Assembly: GCA_905183005.1 (NCBI GenBank)
Contig: CAJJDO010000033.1
Coordinates: 67,820 to 131,819 of the forward strand
Direction of reading: 5' to 3'
From: Paramecium pentaurelia
Lineage: Eukaryota; Ciliophora; Oligohymenophorea; Peniculida; Parameciidae
Length of the DNA: 64,000 nucleotides
Part shown: piece by piece, positions 23,429-38,111 of the stretch
How the letters are laid out: each line of letters starts with the position of its first letter
Position numbering within the stretch: position 1 is the stretch's first letter
Made by a program: the position numbers and the translations under genes
Notes under the pieces: model-generated
Databases searched by the model: none
Seen by the model: the letters and a program-made list of their open reading frames with translations, nothing else
What the model was told of the DNA's origin: nothing

Positions 23429-25794
23429 ATGTTTATTGTTCATATGTTATACTCGAATAAAGTTAGAGAAATAAAATTAATATTTTGTTAGATGATTAAT
23501 GAAACTTAAAATAAGCTGGTTTGCTTAGATTAATTCTAATGGCAATAAGGTATCTAAGATTTGGAAATTGACAAAGTGGATGAAAAAAGGATGAAACTTG
23601 TTAAGACTAAAATCTAAATTACAATTACCCAAGATCATTTCTTGAATTATTATTATAATGGAATCATATTGAGAAAGTAAAGTATTATTTCTAGAGTTAT
23701 AGTGAAATACTTGTGGATATTTCCTAAAATCCAGAAATTTTAAACAATGTGGAATAGATAAAATATCTAAGATGGTAAGGTGAATATGGACAGAATAAGA
23801 AAAAATTGGGTAAGTGGATAGCTTTCTGGAATGGGGAAGCTCTTATCGAAGTTGGTGGATACTTTAAGAATGGATTAAAGGAAGGCTTATGGAAGCAAAT
23901 ATTTAAAAGTTATTGGGAGTAAAAATTAAATATATAGTTGTAGTAAAGCTTAAGTATATGAAAGTGGAGTGTATGTTTAAAATTAAAAAGTAGGAATGTG
24001 GAATTATTTCTACAAAAAAAATAAAATGTTATATTATTTTAATTAATTAGTGGTGTGGGATCGTACAATTAAATAGGACTAAAGAATGGTAAATGGATTG
24101 AGTTAATTGATGAATTTTAAGATAACTGCCAAGTTACTTATAGAGGTGTATATAAAAATGGCAAAAAAATAGGTAATTGGGATATTTTTTATTAAAATAA
24201 ATAAATGTAAATATGATATATTAAATTAATTATTTTAGTGGCGGTGGATTATATGATGAATTAGGTAATGAACTTAAAATTGGGACTTGGATTGAAATAA
24301 GTGATGGATTTTATTCAGATTCGTAAGTCATTTATTATGGTGAATATAAAAACGGTAAAAAGATCGGTGGATGGAATCTTGTATACATTAAATTTTCAAT
24401 GTAAAATTATATTATATATGCAAATTTTCTAGTGATTGTGGATCTTATGATGAATTAGGTAAAGGAAATAAAATTGGAAGTTGGATTGAATTATCTGATG
24501 GGTTTTATGAGTATTAAGAAATCATTATTTATGGTGAATATTAAGACGGTAAAAGAGTTGGTAGATGGGATTTCGAGGAGATTGGATAAGTTATGTAATA
24601 TAATTTTATTAAATAATTTAAAATATTTTAGAGGTGGTGGAAAATATAATGATAATGGGGAAAAGATTGGGAAATGGATTGATTTGAGCGATGAATCTGA
24701 TTTTAGTTCAGAAATAACTTATAAAGGTCAATACAAAAAGGGTAATAAAATAGGTAAATGGGGTATTTATTTTACTGACGGAAAAACTAAATAAATGTAA
24801 ACATCAATCAAAGTTTTAGTGGTGGTGGATAATATGATGAATTAGATGAAGGAACTAAAATTGGGAAATGGATTGAAATATCGGAAAACTTTTCATCAGA
24901 AAAAAAAATAACTTACAAAGGTGTGTATCAAAATGGTAAGAAAGTTGGTAGATGGGATACTCTGGATTAAAATGCGGTGATGTAAATCTGAATTAAAATG
25001 AAATTTTTTTAGTGGTGGTGGATCATATGATAAAGAAGGTAATGTAATTAAGATTGGAAAATGGATTGAGATAAGCGATGGTTATTCTATGAATTCAAAA
25101 GTTACCTATGATGGTGAATATAGAGATGGTCAAAAAATTGGTAGATGGAATACTTTGTTTAATAATACAGTGATGTAAATATAATATTTGTATAAAAAAA
25201 TTTTTTAGTGGTGGTGGAATATATGATGATTATAATGGTTATAAAATAGGCTTATGGATTGATTTGTATAAGGACTTTAGGATTAATAAATAGACAATGT
25301 ATTAAGGTGAATATTAAAATAATGTAAAAATTGGCAAATGGGATATTTTATATAGAAATTGGAGTGATGTATTTAACGAGATGTAATTATTCAATATTAC
25401 TTAAAATTTTTAGTGGTGGTGGATCATATAGCGAAAAAGGTAATGGAATTAAAGTTGGGAGATGGATTGAATTAAGCGATTAGTTTTAAATGAATTAAGA
25501 AATTATTTACATTGGTGATTATCATAATAGTAAAAAAGTTGGTAGATGGGATATTTTGTATGCAAACTTATAGATGTAAATAATAAAAACAATTTTAGTG
25601 GTGGTGGATCATATGATGATAATGGTGATGAGATTAAGATTGGAAAATGGATTGAAGAAAGTAGAGAGTTTAATAATAGAGAATAAATTATTTATATTGG
25701 GGAATATCTTAATGGCAAAAAGGTTGGTACATGGATTGAAAAAACAACGAGCAATAGGGGTATCACCTAAGAAGAAATAATATATGATAATTGA
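23429..25794 (+). CDS. MORN-type repeat protein 2
   Basis: In-frame ATGs at 23429 and 23444 precede a conserved N-terminal region of about 110 residues (FCQMINETQNKLVCLD, FLELLLQWNHIEKVKYYFQ, EQIKYLRWQGEY), then GGYFKNGLKEGLW, then nine GGGxY...GRW repeats of about 60 residues. TGA is 25792-25794. A 25-nt intron follows KSYWE; each repeat is one exon, with phase-2 introns ending just before the GGG codons. The repeat core is MORN_2-like (GEYKNGKKIGxW). Paralogues are at 1-2001 and 49.2-51.5 kb. Function is unknown; a scaffold is likely. The last exon and the whole 3' flank recur exactly about 1 kb downstream, apparently through an assembly overlap. Which of the two ATGs is used cannot be decided. 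Confidence 0.85.
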
Positions 25795-26607
25795 TTAATA
25801 TAAAAATTATCTATTATATTTTTAAGCAAATACTAAGATTCAGAGTTTGATTGGATATATTTTTGAGAATTTCTTTTTTTTTATTTAATTTTTTTAATTT
25901 TATTGATTAGATTATTTTTAATTAAATTCAATTCTCTAATTTTTCTCTTTAAAATAAGTCATAAGATGGATTAGTTGAGACAAGTATATTACCAAATTCC
26001 TAATTTTATTGATTATTATTCTTGTGTTAAATACTGCTAAAAATAACTTAAAAAATCTAGGATTTAGCACAACCTATTTGAAATACTGTTTTCTATGTGA
26101 ATTTAAAATCATAACAATTAACTTTCATTATTAATGTGATTAAAATTATCCAAAAATTGTTTAAACAACGCCATCATAGTTAAGAAAAACTACTTTAAGT
26201 TTACCCCATAAAAATGACTCTTGAAACTATGAATAGCCAATTTTAAGATATGTTATGATCAATGGGAAATTATACAAATATTGTTGAAGAATATCAGCAT
26301 TACATTATCAGTACTATATCTTTTATAAGAATATTGTATTAGAGCTAATAAAAAATAATTTTATTGAAGTTTGATTTTTACTAGATCAAGAGGAGAAGCA
26401 TAATATTCTTTTTATAACATAGATAATAATTGAAACTTTAACATAGTTATCTAAACACTTTAACAGAAACAATAGTATAATAAATTCTTTAAATTATGGC
26501 ACTTTAAAAAATACCCCTAAATTTAATAAGCTAATATACAATCAACTACCGTTCTTTGCTTCAAAAGTAACTATTAGTAAAATATTCTGAAAATTTAAGA
26601 AAATTAA
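25555..26607. repeat. 1053-bp direct repeat, copy 1 (likely assembly overlap)
   Basis: These 1053 bases reappear without visible difference at 26609-27661, offset 1054. They comprise the last intron and exon of the MORN 2 gene and about 0.8 kb of 3' flank. The single N at 26608 sits exactly between the copies. This is the signature of two overlapping contigs joined without merging. Confidence 0.9.
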
Positions 26608-26608
26608 N

Positions 26609-27661
26609 TTTGTATGCAAACTTATAGATGTAAATAATAAAAACAATTTTAGTGGTGGTGGATCATATGATGATAATGGTGATGAGATTAAGATTGGAAA
26701 ATGGATTGAAGAAAGTAGAGAGTTTAATAATAGAGAATAAATTATTTATATTGGGGAATATCTTAATGGCAAAAAGGTTGGTACATGGATTGAAAAAACA
26801 ACGAGCAATAGGGGTATCACCTAAGAAGAAATAATATATGATAATTGATTAATATAAAAATTATCTATTATATTTTTAAGCAAATACTAAGATTCAGAGT
26901 TTGATTGGATATATTTTTGAGAATTTCTTTTTTTTTATTTAATTTTTTTAATTTTATTGATTAGATTATTTTTAATTAAATTCAATTCTCTAATTTTTCT
27001 CTTTAAAATAAGTCATAAGATGGATTAGTTGAGACAAGTATATTACCAAATTCCTAATTTTATTGATTATTATTCTTGTGTTAAATACTGCTAAAAATAA
27101 CTTAAAAAATCTAGGATTTAGCACAACCTATTTGAAATACTGTTTTCTATGTGAATTTAAAATCATAACAATTAACTTTCATTATTAATGTGATTAAAAT
27201 TATCCAAAAATTGTTTAAACAACGCCATCATAGTTAAGAAAAACTACTTTAAGTTTACCCCATAAAAATGACTCTTGAAACTATGAATAGCCAATTTTAA
27301 GATATGTTATGATCAATGGGAAATTATACAAATATTGTTGAAGAATATCAGCATTACATTATCAGTACTATATCTTTTATAAGAATATTGTATTAGAGCT
27401 AATAAAAAATAATTTTATTGAAGTTTGATTTTTACTAGATCAAGAGGAGAAGCATAATATTCTTTTTATAACATAGATAATAATTGAAACTTTAACATAG
27501 TTATCTAAACACTTTAACAGAAACAATAGTATAATAAATTCTTTAAATTATGGCACTTTAAAAAATACCCCTAAATTTAATAAGCTAATATACAATCAAC
27601 TACCGTTCTTTGCTTCAAAAGTAACTATTAGTAAAATATTCTGAAAATTTAAGAAAATTAA
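26609..27661. repeat. 1053-bp direct repeat, copy 2 (carries orphan MORN exon)
   Basis: Copy 2 starts at the base after the N and contains an orphan last MORN exon, with its stop at 26846-26848. It has no upstream exons. If the copies are one locus read twice, this exon does not exist separately. Confidence 0.9.
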
Positions 27662-29162
27662 ACCAAATTAACAAATTAATTTAATTGAATAATTTTACTA
27701 TTTTAATTTATAGATCTTAAAAGTCTGGATTCTGATTGAAGTAAATTTATTGAATTACGCTTATTTATGGTGAGAGTAATTGTTAATAGAAGATAAGATT
27801 AATTAAAAAAAAAACAAGACGAATTATGCAAATTTAGAGTAGAAGTTGAGATCTTTAAATTGATTTATTATTTATTATTAATCTAAATAAATGTTGTAGA
27901 AGAACTCAAAAAATTAGAAAAAAAATCAGGAAAATTGAATAACATGTTTATCCAATTTACTATAAACATTTTAATTCAAATTAAAATAATTACAAGTAAC
28001 TGAGGTACTAAAGAGTTTTCCAGAATCTATTTTATAATTTAGAAGAGTAATGACTTAAAACAAAACATCTATTAAAAAATATCTGAAAGAAATCATCTTC
28101 AAACAAAAAATTATAAAATATCATTTATTAAAAATTTATTTTGTAAAATCTAAAAATTTCATCATAGTACGTTATTCCTTTATCATTTAATCATCTAAGA
28201 AAATAACTATATGGATAATTAAGTTCGATATTTTATACATCTAAATGGCAATTTTCTTTGTTTTAATTGAGAATAAAAAGATAGAATTATTGCAAATTAA
28301 GTAATTGATATCTAAATAGTTGTGGATCATAATTTTTTCTGGAAAATTATCTCTCTTAAAAAATAATATTTAAACTTAAAAAAAATGAAATTGCTAATAA
28401 AATACTGACGTTTAAGAATCCCCTTTTTGATTGGAACATTAATACAACTAAGATTATTTATCATTAGGCTATTGAAATATTAATGAAGAGAATCTGCAAA
28501 TATTTATTTAATTAGTCAGTTTTTCAGCTAAAAAAAAGAATTCTACAAATTAAACATCACAATTATTATTTATTAAGGAAAAAGATTAATTTTCGATTAG
28601 TTTTTTCTATTTCAAATTGCTCAATTATTGCATCTGGAAAATCTTGTATAAAATTACAATGTTGATTCTTTGTGCAGAAAAAACGCTGATGAATCAATTT
28701 AATACTAATAGTTGATTGTGAGAAGGAAGTGTATACGTTTCAAAAATATATTACCCAACTCTTTATATTTTGCTTATTTAAAATAAAATTGATTTCCATT
28801 TATATAAATACATAATTTTAAATTCACAGCCAACAATATTTTTTACATATTCTATTACTGCTGCTAGGAATAATTTGATACAATGATCACGAATTATTTG
28901 GGGAAGCCTTTACAAAAAATTATTAGATTTAGAAACGATTGGTGAAAATAAAATGCTCTAATTTGAGTATTAAAAACTGAAATCAAGCTTTTAATTCTTA
29001 ATAGTATTGAGTAAATATCTATTTCAAACTAAGCAAATATATTTTCATAAAGTTCCATATAACTCTAACTGTTCAATATTTGCCTGCACTTCAAAGAAAA
29101 GTACTAGAAAAGTCTATTCAAAAATAAAAATATGGGATATTGAATTAATTCATCAAATTAAG
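27662..29162. other. AT-rich spacer
   Basis: No gene recognised. The last few hundred bases could contain the signal-peptide exon of the large gene that follows, which I could not place. Confidence 0.4.
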
Positions 29163-32100
29163 ATGCATAATAATTTATAGAATACATTATGGATGCTTTA
29201 ACTTTATAATTTAGAATGGATAATTTAAAGTGGTAATCCTGTAACTTTGATAAGAATATTTTTGTTATGGAATTTAGAATAATTAAAACTAATTATTCAA
29301 TTAGATTCTAATTCAAGTTGGATTTTAGATTTTTCATTTTCATCGGATGGAAACTAAATGGTATAAATATAATAAAACTCATAAAATAATTTCATGGCCA
29401 AGTTACAAAAAAATCTATCTTTAAAATTTTATCATTCTTATGAATTAGAAAATGGAATTGTGTTTATTTTACAATAATTTCAAGTTTAGAATAGTAGAAA
29501 ATGTTTTGAATTAAATAAATACAATTTAAAGTATGATAAAAGAAATTCTTTGGATATGAAAAATAATGAATAATTCTTATACATTGAAAAAGAAGTTTAA
29601 ATTGAAAGATTCTAACTTTAAAAAAAATTGCTTTATTTAAATATTCGAATTATCATTGTTCAACATCAGGTTTAAGTTTTACGAATAAACATATAATATG
29701 ATTAAATTACTTGCACATATCAATAAGAAATTTCTATTTTTTTAATTGTGATCAAAGTTTTTCTGATTAAAATTGTCATTACAGTTGTTAAGAATGTGAT
29801 GGTCCAATTTATGAAAATTGTTTATCTTGTTCAGAAGAGTCAAAGAGAATTTATTTACCTGAACATAAAGTATGTGTTTGTCCTTACAATACTATTGATG
29901 ATTAAATTTGTATTGGTTATAAAGAAGCAAATTTAGAAATTAGTGATGAACCTTTTACTAATATTGAATGTCAATATGGTTATTTTGAATTTGATAATGA
30001 ATGTTACAAATGGTAATTAATTTATAATCTATATAGTCCATCAATTATAAGGAGAGATTTAGTTATTTGTTTAGAGTGTGTATAAAATCCTAAATATTTT
30101 ATTTAACACCCATATTGTATGTAAGATTTATATATAAGTCAAACAAGTTAAACAGAAAAACAATAAATGAACAAATATGAATATTTAATTTTTGATGGAA
30201 ACTATTTTCATTTATATTATAGTAATGAGAATGAAATAATAATTGATAATGAAAATTATTTGTACTAAAACTTTTTAGAAAAATCAGCCCCTTTTGGTTA
30301 TTTCTGCAAAAACTTAAATATATATTATAGATGTGAAGAATTTATTGATGTCCATTGCAAAGTATACTATTTTTCAATGCTTGGAGTAATATGTACATCA
30401 TGTGAAGATAATTAAATACTTAAGAATGGTTAATGTATTAGATTAGATAATAAAAAAAATTGTCATACACCTTATTATAAACACATACTAATGAATGTAA
30501 ATTATGCACAAAATAAAATTGCATTTATTGTTTTGAATACTCATATGATGAATATTAATTCAAAAGTACCTTATATAAAAATTTTGAAAGTTTTTTTGGA
30601 GAATAAATGATATAAGTTGGCTGCGCAATGTGCCAAGATGGATTTATTTTTGATTTTACGATTGGAGAATGCTTAAAATAATAATCAAAAATAGAAACTT
30701 GTTTAAGATCATTTATAAATTAAGATGGTGTTGAAGTATGTACTTTATCCTCCTCAACTGATTTTAGCATTGCACCTGAAATTATAAATTGTGAGAAATA
30801 TTATTCTAATTGTTAATAATGTTTTCTTACTCCTAAATCAAAACTATAATGTGTTCTATGTAAATAAGGATATGTTAGTTCAGTTATAACAGGAAATTGT
30901 TAAGATATTTAAAATCCTGAATTTATACAGAATAGTTTTCACATCACCTAAGGAGACTATTTGGAATAAGATGGATATATTCAAATGCTTTAAAGTTTTT
31001 TAATGCTATTTTTACCTGATAAATATTATTATTCATACTCTCCATAATAATTAGTTTAGATTCCAATTAAATGTATATAAGGATATGAATTAACAAAAAA
31101 TTTATAGTGTAAAGAATACTGTAATAGAGAATGTTTAGATTGTTATAAGGATGAAGAAAATTTCATCTGCAAGAAATGTCCTTTAAATTATTATAGAAAA
31201 CATATAAAAAGTGAAATTTTAGGAAAATGTATAACCTGCTCTAATTTATGTAAATTTTGTGATCAAAGAAATAAAAATGTAATTTTTAAAATAAATATTA
31301 GGATTATTTATATGAATTATCATCAAGTATTTAAGAGCAAGAATAAAATGGTTAATTTGTTATGAAATGTTTAAAACCAATTGATCATCCTAATATCATC
31401 ATAGATCCCTACCTCTAAATTGCTAAATACTGTTTAAATGATAAATGTTAAAATTAATTTTCATTTTCATTAACTTTGAGTTAATGTTTATTCAAGTCTT
31501 TTAGTTCTATTAATTTTGAAGATTATATTAATTTTAAATATTGTAATCTAGTTGGGGTAGATTTAATGACAATTAATTTTATAATTTAATTGGACCATTA
31601 GGGACTAGAATGCAACTTTTTGTATGAATTATCATTATTGAGTAATTTAAAGAAAAAAATCTTTAGTTTAAAAAAAACAAAATATATTCTAAATTCTGTA
31701 TAAAATGATCATATAATAACAACTGTAAAATTCAATATAAAAAATTTTGATTAGATGGAAGTCAAAAATATAACATTGTTATTATTAAATGGATTTAATT
31801 TTGAAAATAATTAAGATAGAGTGGATATAACATTTAAAAATATGATTTTTCTTAGATGCAACATAACTGATATAGCAATTCTTTAAACTCAAAATTTATG
31901 GAAATATTCTTTTTTAAGATGTTTAAATTATAGATTCTACATTTATAAATTCAACATTTTTTGATTTTAATAAACAATTCTTTTAAGTAAAGATTCAAAA
32001 ATTAACGTTTAAGAATTGTCTCTTAAATAACTCTTTATTATTCAATATTGGCTATAACTAAAAAATGATAATGATTGAAAATATCATTATAGAAAATTGT

Positions 32101-35100
32101 TCAATATATCATAGTTCATTTTTCTATTTTTAAACAGATTTAATCAATATTAATTAAATCAAATTATAAGATGTTGAAATTTATTAATGTAAATTTACTT
32201 TCTCTTATTTTTTCAAAACCAATATTTAGTTTGAAATTAAGGGTAACAATTTATTCTTCCATCATAACAATCTTTAAAATTCAGCAATTATTGGTTTTAA
32301 CGATAATTTAGAATTGATTACAATTAGAACAAGTCAGAATAATCTTATAGAATCTTCAATTATATCATTATTATTGATAATAAATTAATAAAGGGTTTTA
32401 TGTATAATTGATGATTTTGAAGATAATTAAAGTTCTTTTTAAGAATCAAATTTGATAAGTATTTATTCTAGTCTTTAAATCAATAAATTTATTGTTAGAA
32501 TTAAAAATGTTAAAGTTTATGAAAATCGAGTTGTTAATACTTTGTATTTAGAAAACTCATTAATAAAATTACATTGTCATTATTTTCAAGTCTAAAATGC
32601 CTTATTCTTTTCATTATAAAACATCGTTATATTTTAACTTTTTGAAATTAATTAGATCATTTTTGATTCTGTATTATTTTAGAATTCTTAGTAAGAACAT
32701 AAGGTTCCAATTTCATCATTTTGTAATGATTTAAGTCTAATTTAGAAATTAACTATTAAAAGTTTTAGGCTTTCAGTAATTATCATTGTCAAACATTAAA
32801 ATAGAGAATCAATTTAGTATAAATTATTCAATAATTGATATTAACTTTAGTATCTAATATATTATTGATTCAATTGGTTTAGTAGTATTAACAAATGTAT
32901 AATTTTAAGGGAATATTTTGTTAAAGAACAAATAAGCCACTTTGTTATCTTTGGTAAACATATATTCTCAATATAATTTAAATATTAAATTAATTAATAT
33001 TTAGTTTACACAAAATATACTAAATTCATAAATTGATGATCCATTTGAAACATAAACTAATTTATTACATTTAAGTTCATTAGATAGTTCTGTTTATATT
33101 CATCATATGTATTGCTACTAAAATGCCTTAACTAATTCAACCAATCAATTCATTACTCTGACTGCCACTTTGATTGAAATTTCTGACTTGATATTCATGA
33201 ATTAAAATATATTACCCTAATAATTATGGTAACAATTTTATGATTTTGAATTAGATGATTAATATAAGTAACAACAAATAACCTAAATTATTCAGTCAAC
33301 TTTTAAATTTTTAAATTAAGGGATTTATATTGCAGCTTCTAATTTTAGTTGCACAGATAGTATATTTTAAGGTATTATTGCTTTGAAAAGTTCTGTTTTC
33401 TAAATTAACACTTTGGGAGAAGGAATAATCAAAATAAGTAATATTTAGATCAACACTGTTCAAACTAATCTATAAAATAGTGGAAGTACAGGTTGTATAA
33501 GTATAGATTCAACTAAAAGTCTTTTGAATATTGAGTTAAAACAAATAAAATTTACCAACATCTTTAATAGAATGGCTGCATCATTATTTACTATTACACC
33601 ATCTTTAAAATAAAATATTATTCGTTTAAATAATATTGAAATAAAAAACTTCCTATCATTAATGAATTCAATTATTTTAGTTAAATTTACAGCATAAATT
33701 ATAGAAAAAAATTTAGTAATTATTAAAAATCTATCAATTTATTAAAGTGAAGAATTATGGATTTAATTATATTCCTTGATTGATTGGTTCAATAACATTA
33801 TCAGAATTAGATAATATATTGAGTAAAGATAACGCTATGATTTTACTTGAAAATTGCAAAACTGAAATAACAAATCTTAGTGTTAAAGGAATAGCAATAT
33901 TTCCAATATTTAAATTTTATAATGCATTTAAATTAAAGCTTTTTGATTGTAATCTAATATCTATAATAAAAATATATTCATTTGATCTCATTCATATATC
34001 GTAAACCTAATAAACTCAATCAACAATTTTTATTTAAAACCTAAAGATAATTTAGAGTGATACTTACAATCCAAAATCAGTTGTTATTCCTATTTTATCG
34101 GATTTAAATTATAAAATTGTAGGATGTAGTGTGTGGAGACCAACCTCAATAAAATCAGAAATTATTTTTTCGGAGATTATAAATTAGATACAATCATTAA
34201 ATTAAGAATCAAGTCAGATAATGTATGTCAAAAGTATTTCTAACTAAAATTTACTTATGTTCTAGTAGATTTAATTTATGAATAATAATGGATCAGATTT
34301 TTTAAATGGAATTATCACTTTTGAAATATAATAGTTTAAAATATTTAAGTTAAACGATATTTTTTGCTATATGAATAATGTAAATAGAATGGTTGTATCC
34401 ATTTTTTGATTTAAGATTTTATAAATTAAACTATTAGAATTAAAGATTCTTATTTCATATCGAATAATGGAAGCCATGGAGGGGGTGTTTTAATTTAAAA
34501 TGTTAAATTAAGGATGAAGAATTGCAAAATAATGTATAATTATGTAAGCCAATCTGGTGGAGGATTATTTTTATAATTAAATAATTCTGATTATTAAATT
34601 AAATCCACAATAATTACTAATAATGAGGCATTAAATGGAGGAGGTATTTATTTTAATTAGTCTACAACTTTACTCTTACATAATTTTATAAATACCTTTT
34701 TATTTTTTTAATAAAGCATTCAAATTTCGTAATAATCTTATTGAGTCCCCTCATCATTTAGAATTATTAATCAACAATATGGAAATGTAATCTAAAAAGA
34801 TAGTCATTAACTAGATTTTAAATTGTAAGTTAATACTTAAACCCTATAAAATAATTGAATAAGGAATTTCTTATTTTTCAGATGTTTTAATGATACCAAG
34901 TAATTAAATTATTTAAGAATATTAAATTTATTAGCCTCAAAGCATTCAATATTTTTCCTATATAACAGAATTTGGTCTTATTCTAAAGAATAGTTTAAAC
35001 GAATAACTTCCAAATAACTATAACACTAGTTGTAATTTTATTAGTAAGATTATTCATGGAGAAAGCTAAGATTAAGTAGGAAAGTAGACAGAGCAAACAA

Positions 35101-37068
35101 TTTTAAAATTTGATTAAGAAAAAGATTACTATGATTTAGGTTCTCATTCATTCATTCTTGATCCTTAGAATTAATAACGTTTATAAATTGAGATTAACTG
35201 TTAATCATCTGAAAAATTGAGAATTTTTAATTATATAATTGAAACAAAAAGTTTCAAATGTTAACTTGGAGAATTTTATGTGAATTCTGGATGTTAACCT
35301 TGCTCATCTAGTTAAGGGTTTTACTCTGTAGTATATGATGCAAAAGAATGTTCAATTTTTGATTAAACAAAATTTAAAAATATCACTGAAAATAATATTG
35401 AATTATTAGAAGGATATTGGAGACCTAATTATTTATCAGATGAAATAGAAGAATGCTTTAAAAATTTAAAGTTTTGTAAAGGTGGTTGGGGATAAGGAAA
35501 TTAAATATGTGATTTAGGACATGTTGGAGCATTATGTGAAGAATGTGATATTTATAATATAAGAGGAGATGGAAAATATTTTTAAAATTAATAGGATTCA
35601 TAATGTATATCTTGTTTTGGTGTTTAGGATAGTATAATTCCATTTATAGCAGCATCAATTTGGTAATTTAATTTAATATTTAGTTCTTTTATATCTATTA
35701 TTATAACTTTAAGAAGTATTGAATAGTCAAATTAATTATTTAAATGTTTAAAATTATCATAAAGATTTAATAAAATTATTTTTAACTTAGAATAAGGTAA
35801 ATAAAATATTTATTTAAAGGGCATGAAAGTTTTTTAATAAAAATGTTATTAAATTATTTGTGGATTTTTTCTTCTATTTTTACTTTTAATATACAATTTT
35901 CTTTTTCAATTGGATTTGTTGATTCTGTCAGTAACACTTCTTATTCCATGACTAATAATTTAGATTGTTATTTATCAGAAAATCAAACAATATAATTGAT
36001 TTACTATAAAATAATTACAATGCTAATACTGATGATATCATAATTTATACTTATAATAATTGGATTTCTCTGTTATAATTGGCATAAAAAGATTGGATTG
36101 AGCAATTTTAATTTAGAAATTATATCTAATACCTTACTATACCTTTATATATCTAATTATGGTGGATTGGTTAAAATGTAATTTTATTAAAATTATATAG
36201 GTATTTTTCCATTCTATCTAAAAGAGATGTTTCAAGTTAGAGTTACATTTAAGGTGATGTATCTCTTCTATTTGAATCTAAAGAGCATCTAATATGGATT
36301 TTCTCTTTTGTTATTCCTGGAATAGGAATATTTAGTTTGATGATTCCTCTTTCCCTTTTTATTGTCATGTATATTAAAAAAGGTTAACATGATAAAATTA
36401 ATATAAGAAAACATTTTTGTTATTTAATTAATGAATATAATGTAAGTAGCTATTTTTGGGAAGACATAAAATTAATTAAGAAAACAATTATAATTCTAAT
36501 ATTAACATATTTTGAAACTTATATTTTGCTAAAAGCATCACTATTAGGATTATGTTTACTTTTTTATTAGTTAATAGCTTTTAACAAAAAACCTTATATT
36601 CTCTCTAATTTCAATAGCAAGGATTTATTTTCAGCATTAATTTGTTCTATATCAATTTTTCTTGTTGCAGCTAAATATGTGGCAGAACAAGAAAACAATT
36701 AGTTTTCATCTATATCACTTTAGACTATAATTGTTCTTCTTTGTATTAAAATTTGTTATTCCTTCATCAAGAGTATATTAGAAGTTTATTTTAATAAGTA
36801 CTTTATCCTAATTTTAAATTATTTATATATAATTTTGAATAAGATTTCATCAAATTCAATATTTACAAAAAAGTTATAAAATAATTTGCAAAAATCGACC
36901 TAAAAAAATAAGAGAATAAAAATATTGATTAATAAGCTTAGACAACATTTATTAGAGGTTTCTAAATCTTAACTTTAAAATCAAAGAAAAATTTTAAGTT
37001 CTAAGATCAAAAAAACTAAATCCTGGGTGTCTAAATAAGGATACTTTTTAAAGATAGATACTGAATGA
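29163..37068 (+). pseudogene. giant cysteine-rich / beta-helix / multi-pass membrane protein gene with small frame lesions
   Basis: About 7.9 kb reads as one ciliate surface protein. Order: an N-terminal region (SSWILDFSFSSDGN); Cys-rich growth-factor-receptor-like repeats at about 29740-31290 (NCHYSCQECDGPIYENCLSC, CDQ, CKKCPLNYY); a long Asn/Ile/Phe-rich beta-helix region at about 31300-34760 with GGG-x-x motifs (NNGSHGGGV, SQSGGGLF, LNGGGIYF); a second Cys block at about 35270-35640 (CKGGWGQGNQIC, GALCEECD); then seven or so hydrophobic helices to about 36850 and a basic tail ending at TGA 37066-37068. Good short introns occur (for example 21 nt near 35662, 23 nt near 35798 and 23 nt near 36179). 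Breaks remain: a CA duplication at about 30481-30486, T6 at 31910-31915, a GATT duplication at 33776-33785, a one-base slip near 34390 and T7 at 34703-34709. Either a young pseudogene or homopolymer sequence errors. The start is approximate. Confidence 0.7.
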
Positions 37069-38111
37069 TTTTTTTTCCCTATAAATACATTTAACTTTTT
37101 TTAATTAAATTTTAGACATAAATAATATAGCTATTATTTTAATATTATAATAAGTTAAAAAACAATTCATTTATTATTCAATCTTTACTTTTTTGGCTTG
37201 TTAATATCAAAACATATTTAATTTTCATTCAGCTTTATGCTTAACTATTTATTGATTGATTAATTAAGATTAATTCATATCAAAACCATCAAACACCAAA
37301 AATATTGAATTAAATGAAATAATAATAAGATCCCAGTAATAGCTCTCTCAAAATGAAATTATGTTGAAATTACATAAAAACTATGTAAGTAATATCAATA
37401 TGATGCAAATAGTGGGATTTCAAAGCGAGAAGCTTTTTATATACATGATACAGCATTAAAATTAAATTAGTCATTTTATTTATCACTATTTTTCTTCATC
37501 TTACCATATAATTCTAATATCAAAATAGTACTATGTAGATCAATAGGTTTTAATTATTTTTTCAAAATTATACAATACTTAATATCATCCTTTATTTTTT
37601 AATATTGCATTTTCGCTTTTATAATATTTATCATATTCTACATCTCTTATGAGATTTGATAACTAAAAAAATAGCTTATTAATAAATATATAACTCGGTG
37701 TTGCATTTAAATAAAGAAAATATATAATAAAAAATTAAAAATTTTAACTGTTTATAGACCTTAAATTGAATAAAATTAGATGTAATTTTATCTATTAAAT
37801 ATTTCATTTGGAACTAATTATTATCGATTATAAATCCTTTGTCCGATAATTATCTATCAAATTATTATAAGCTAAATAATATATATTAAAGTATCTTATC
37901 TGCTATTTATTCTAGTAATTCTTCCATGATTGATGTATCTTATTAATTTTATCAATTTTTTTTTAAGTGATGTAATAAGTTAAAATACCCTGACTTTGTA
38001 AATATCTAATCCCCCAATCAACCTTAATTATAGATGGAATAATAAAATGTAAATAACAATAATAAAAATTCTAAATTTCATGAAAACTTAGAATTAGTTT
38101 CAACTTTTATT
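37069..38111. other. AT-rich spacer
   Basis: Nothing recognised. Confidence 0.5.

Noticed and set aside
25598..25780. Standard-code 60-codon frame, also at 26652-26834
   Set aside because: It is the wrong frame over the last MORN exon; the real frame contains TAA and TAG as Gln.
29748..29936. 62-codon hydrophobic frame
   Set aside because: It overlaps the Cys-rich frame NCHYSCQECD of the giant gene, which is far more convincing.
30400..30490. Short intron to explain the frame change in the Cys-rich repeats
   Set aside because: The only suitable GT...AG pair (23 nt) would delete clear Cys-rich coding sequence and leads to TGA; a CA duplication fits better.
35458..35643. Minus-strand 61-codon frame
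   Set aside because: Antisense of the conserved Cys-rich block of the giant gene.
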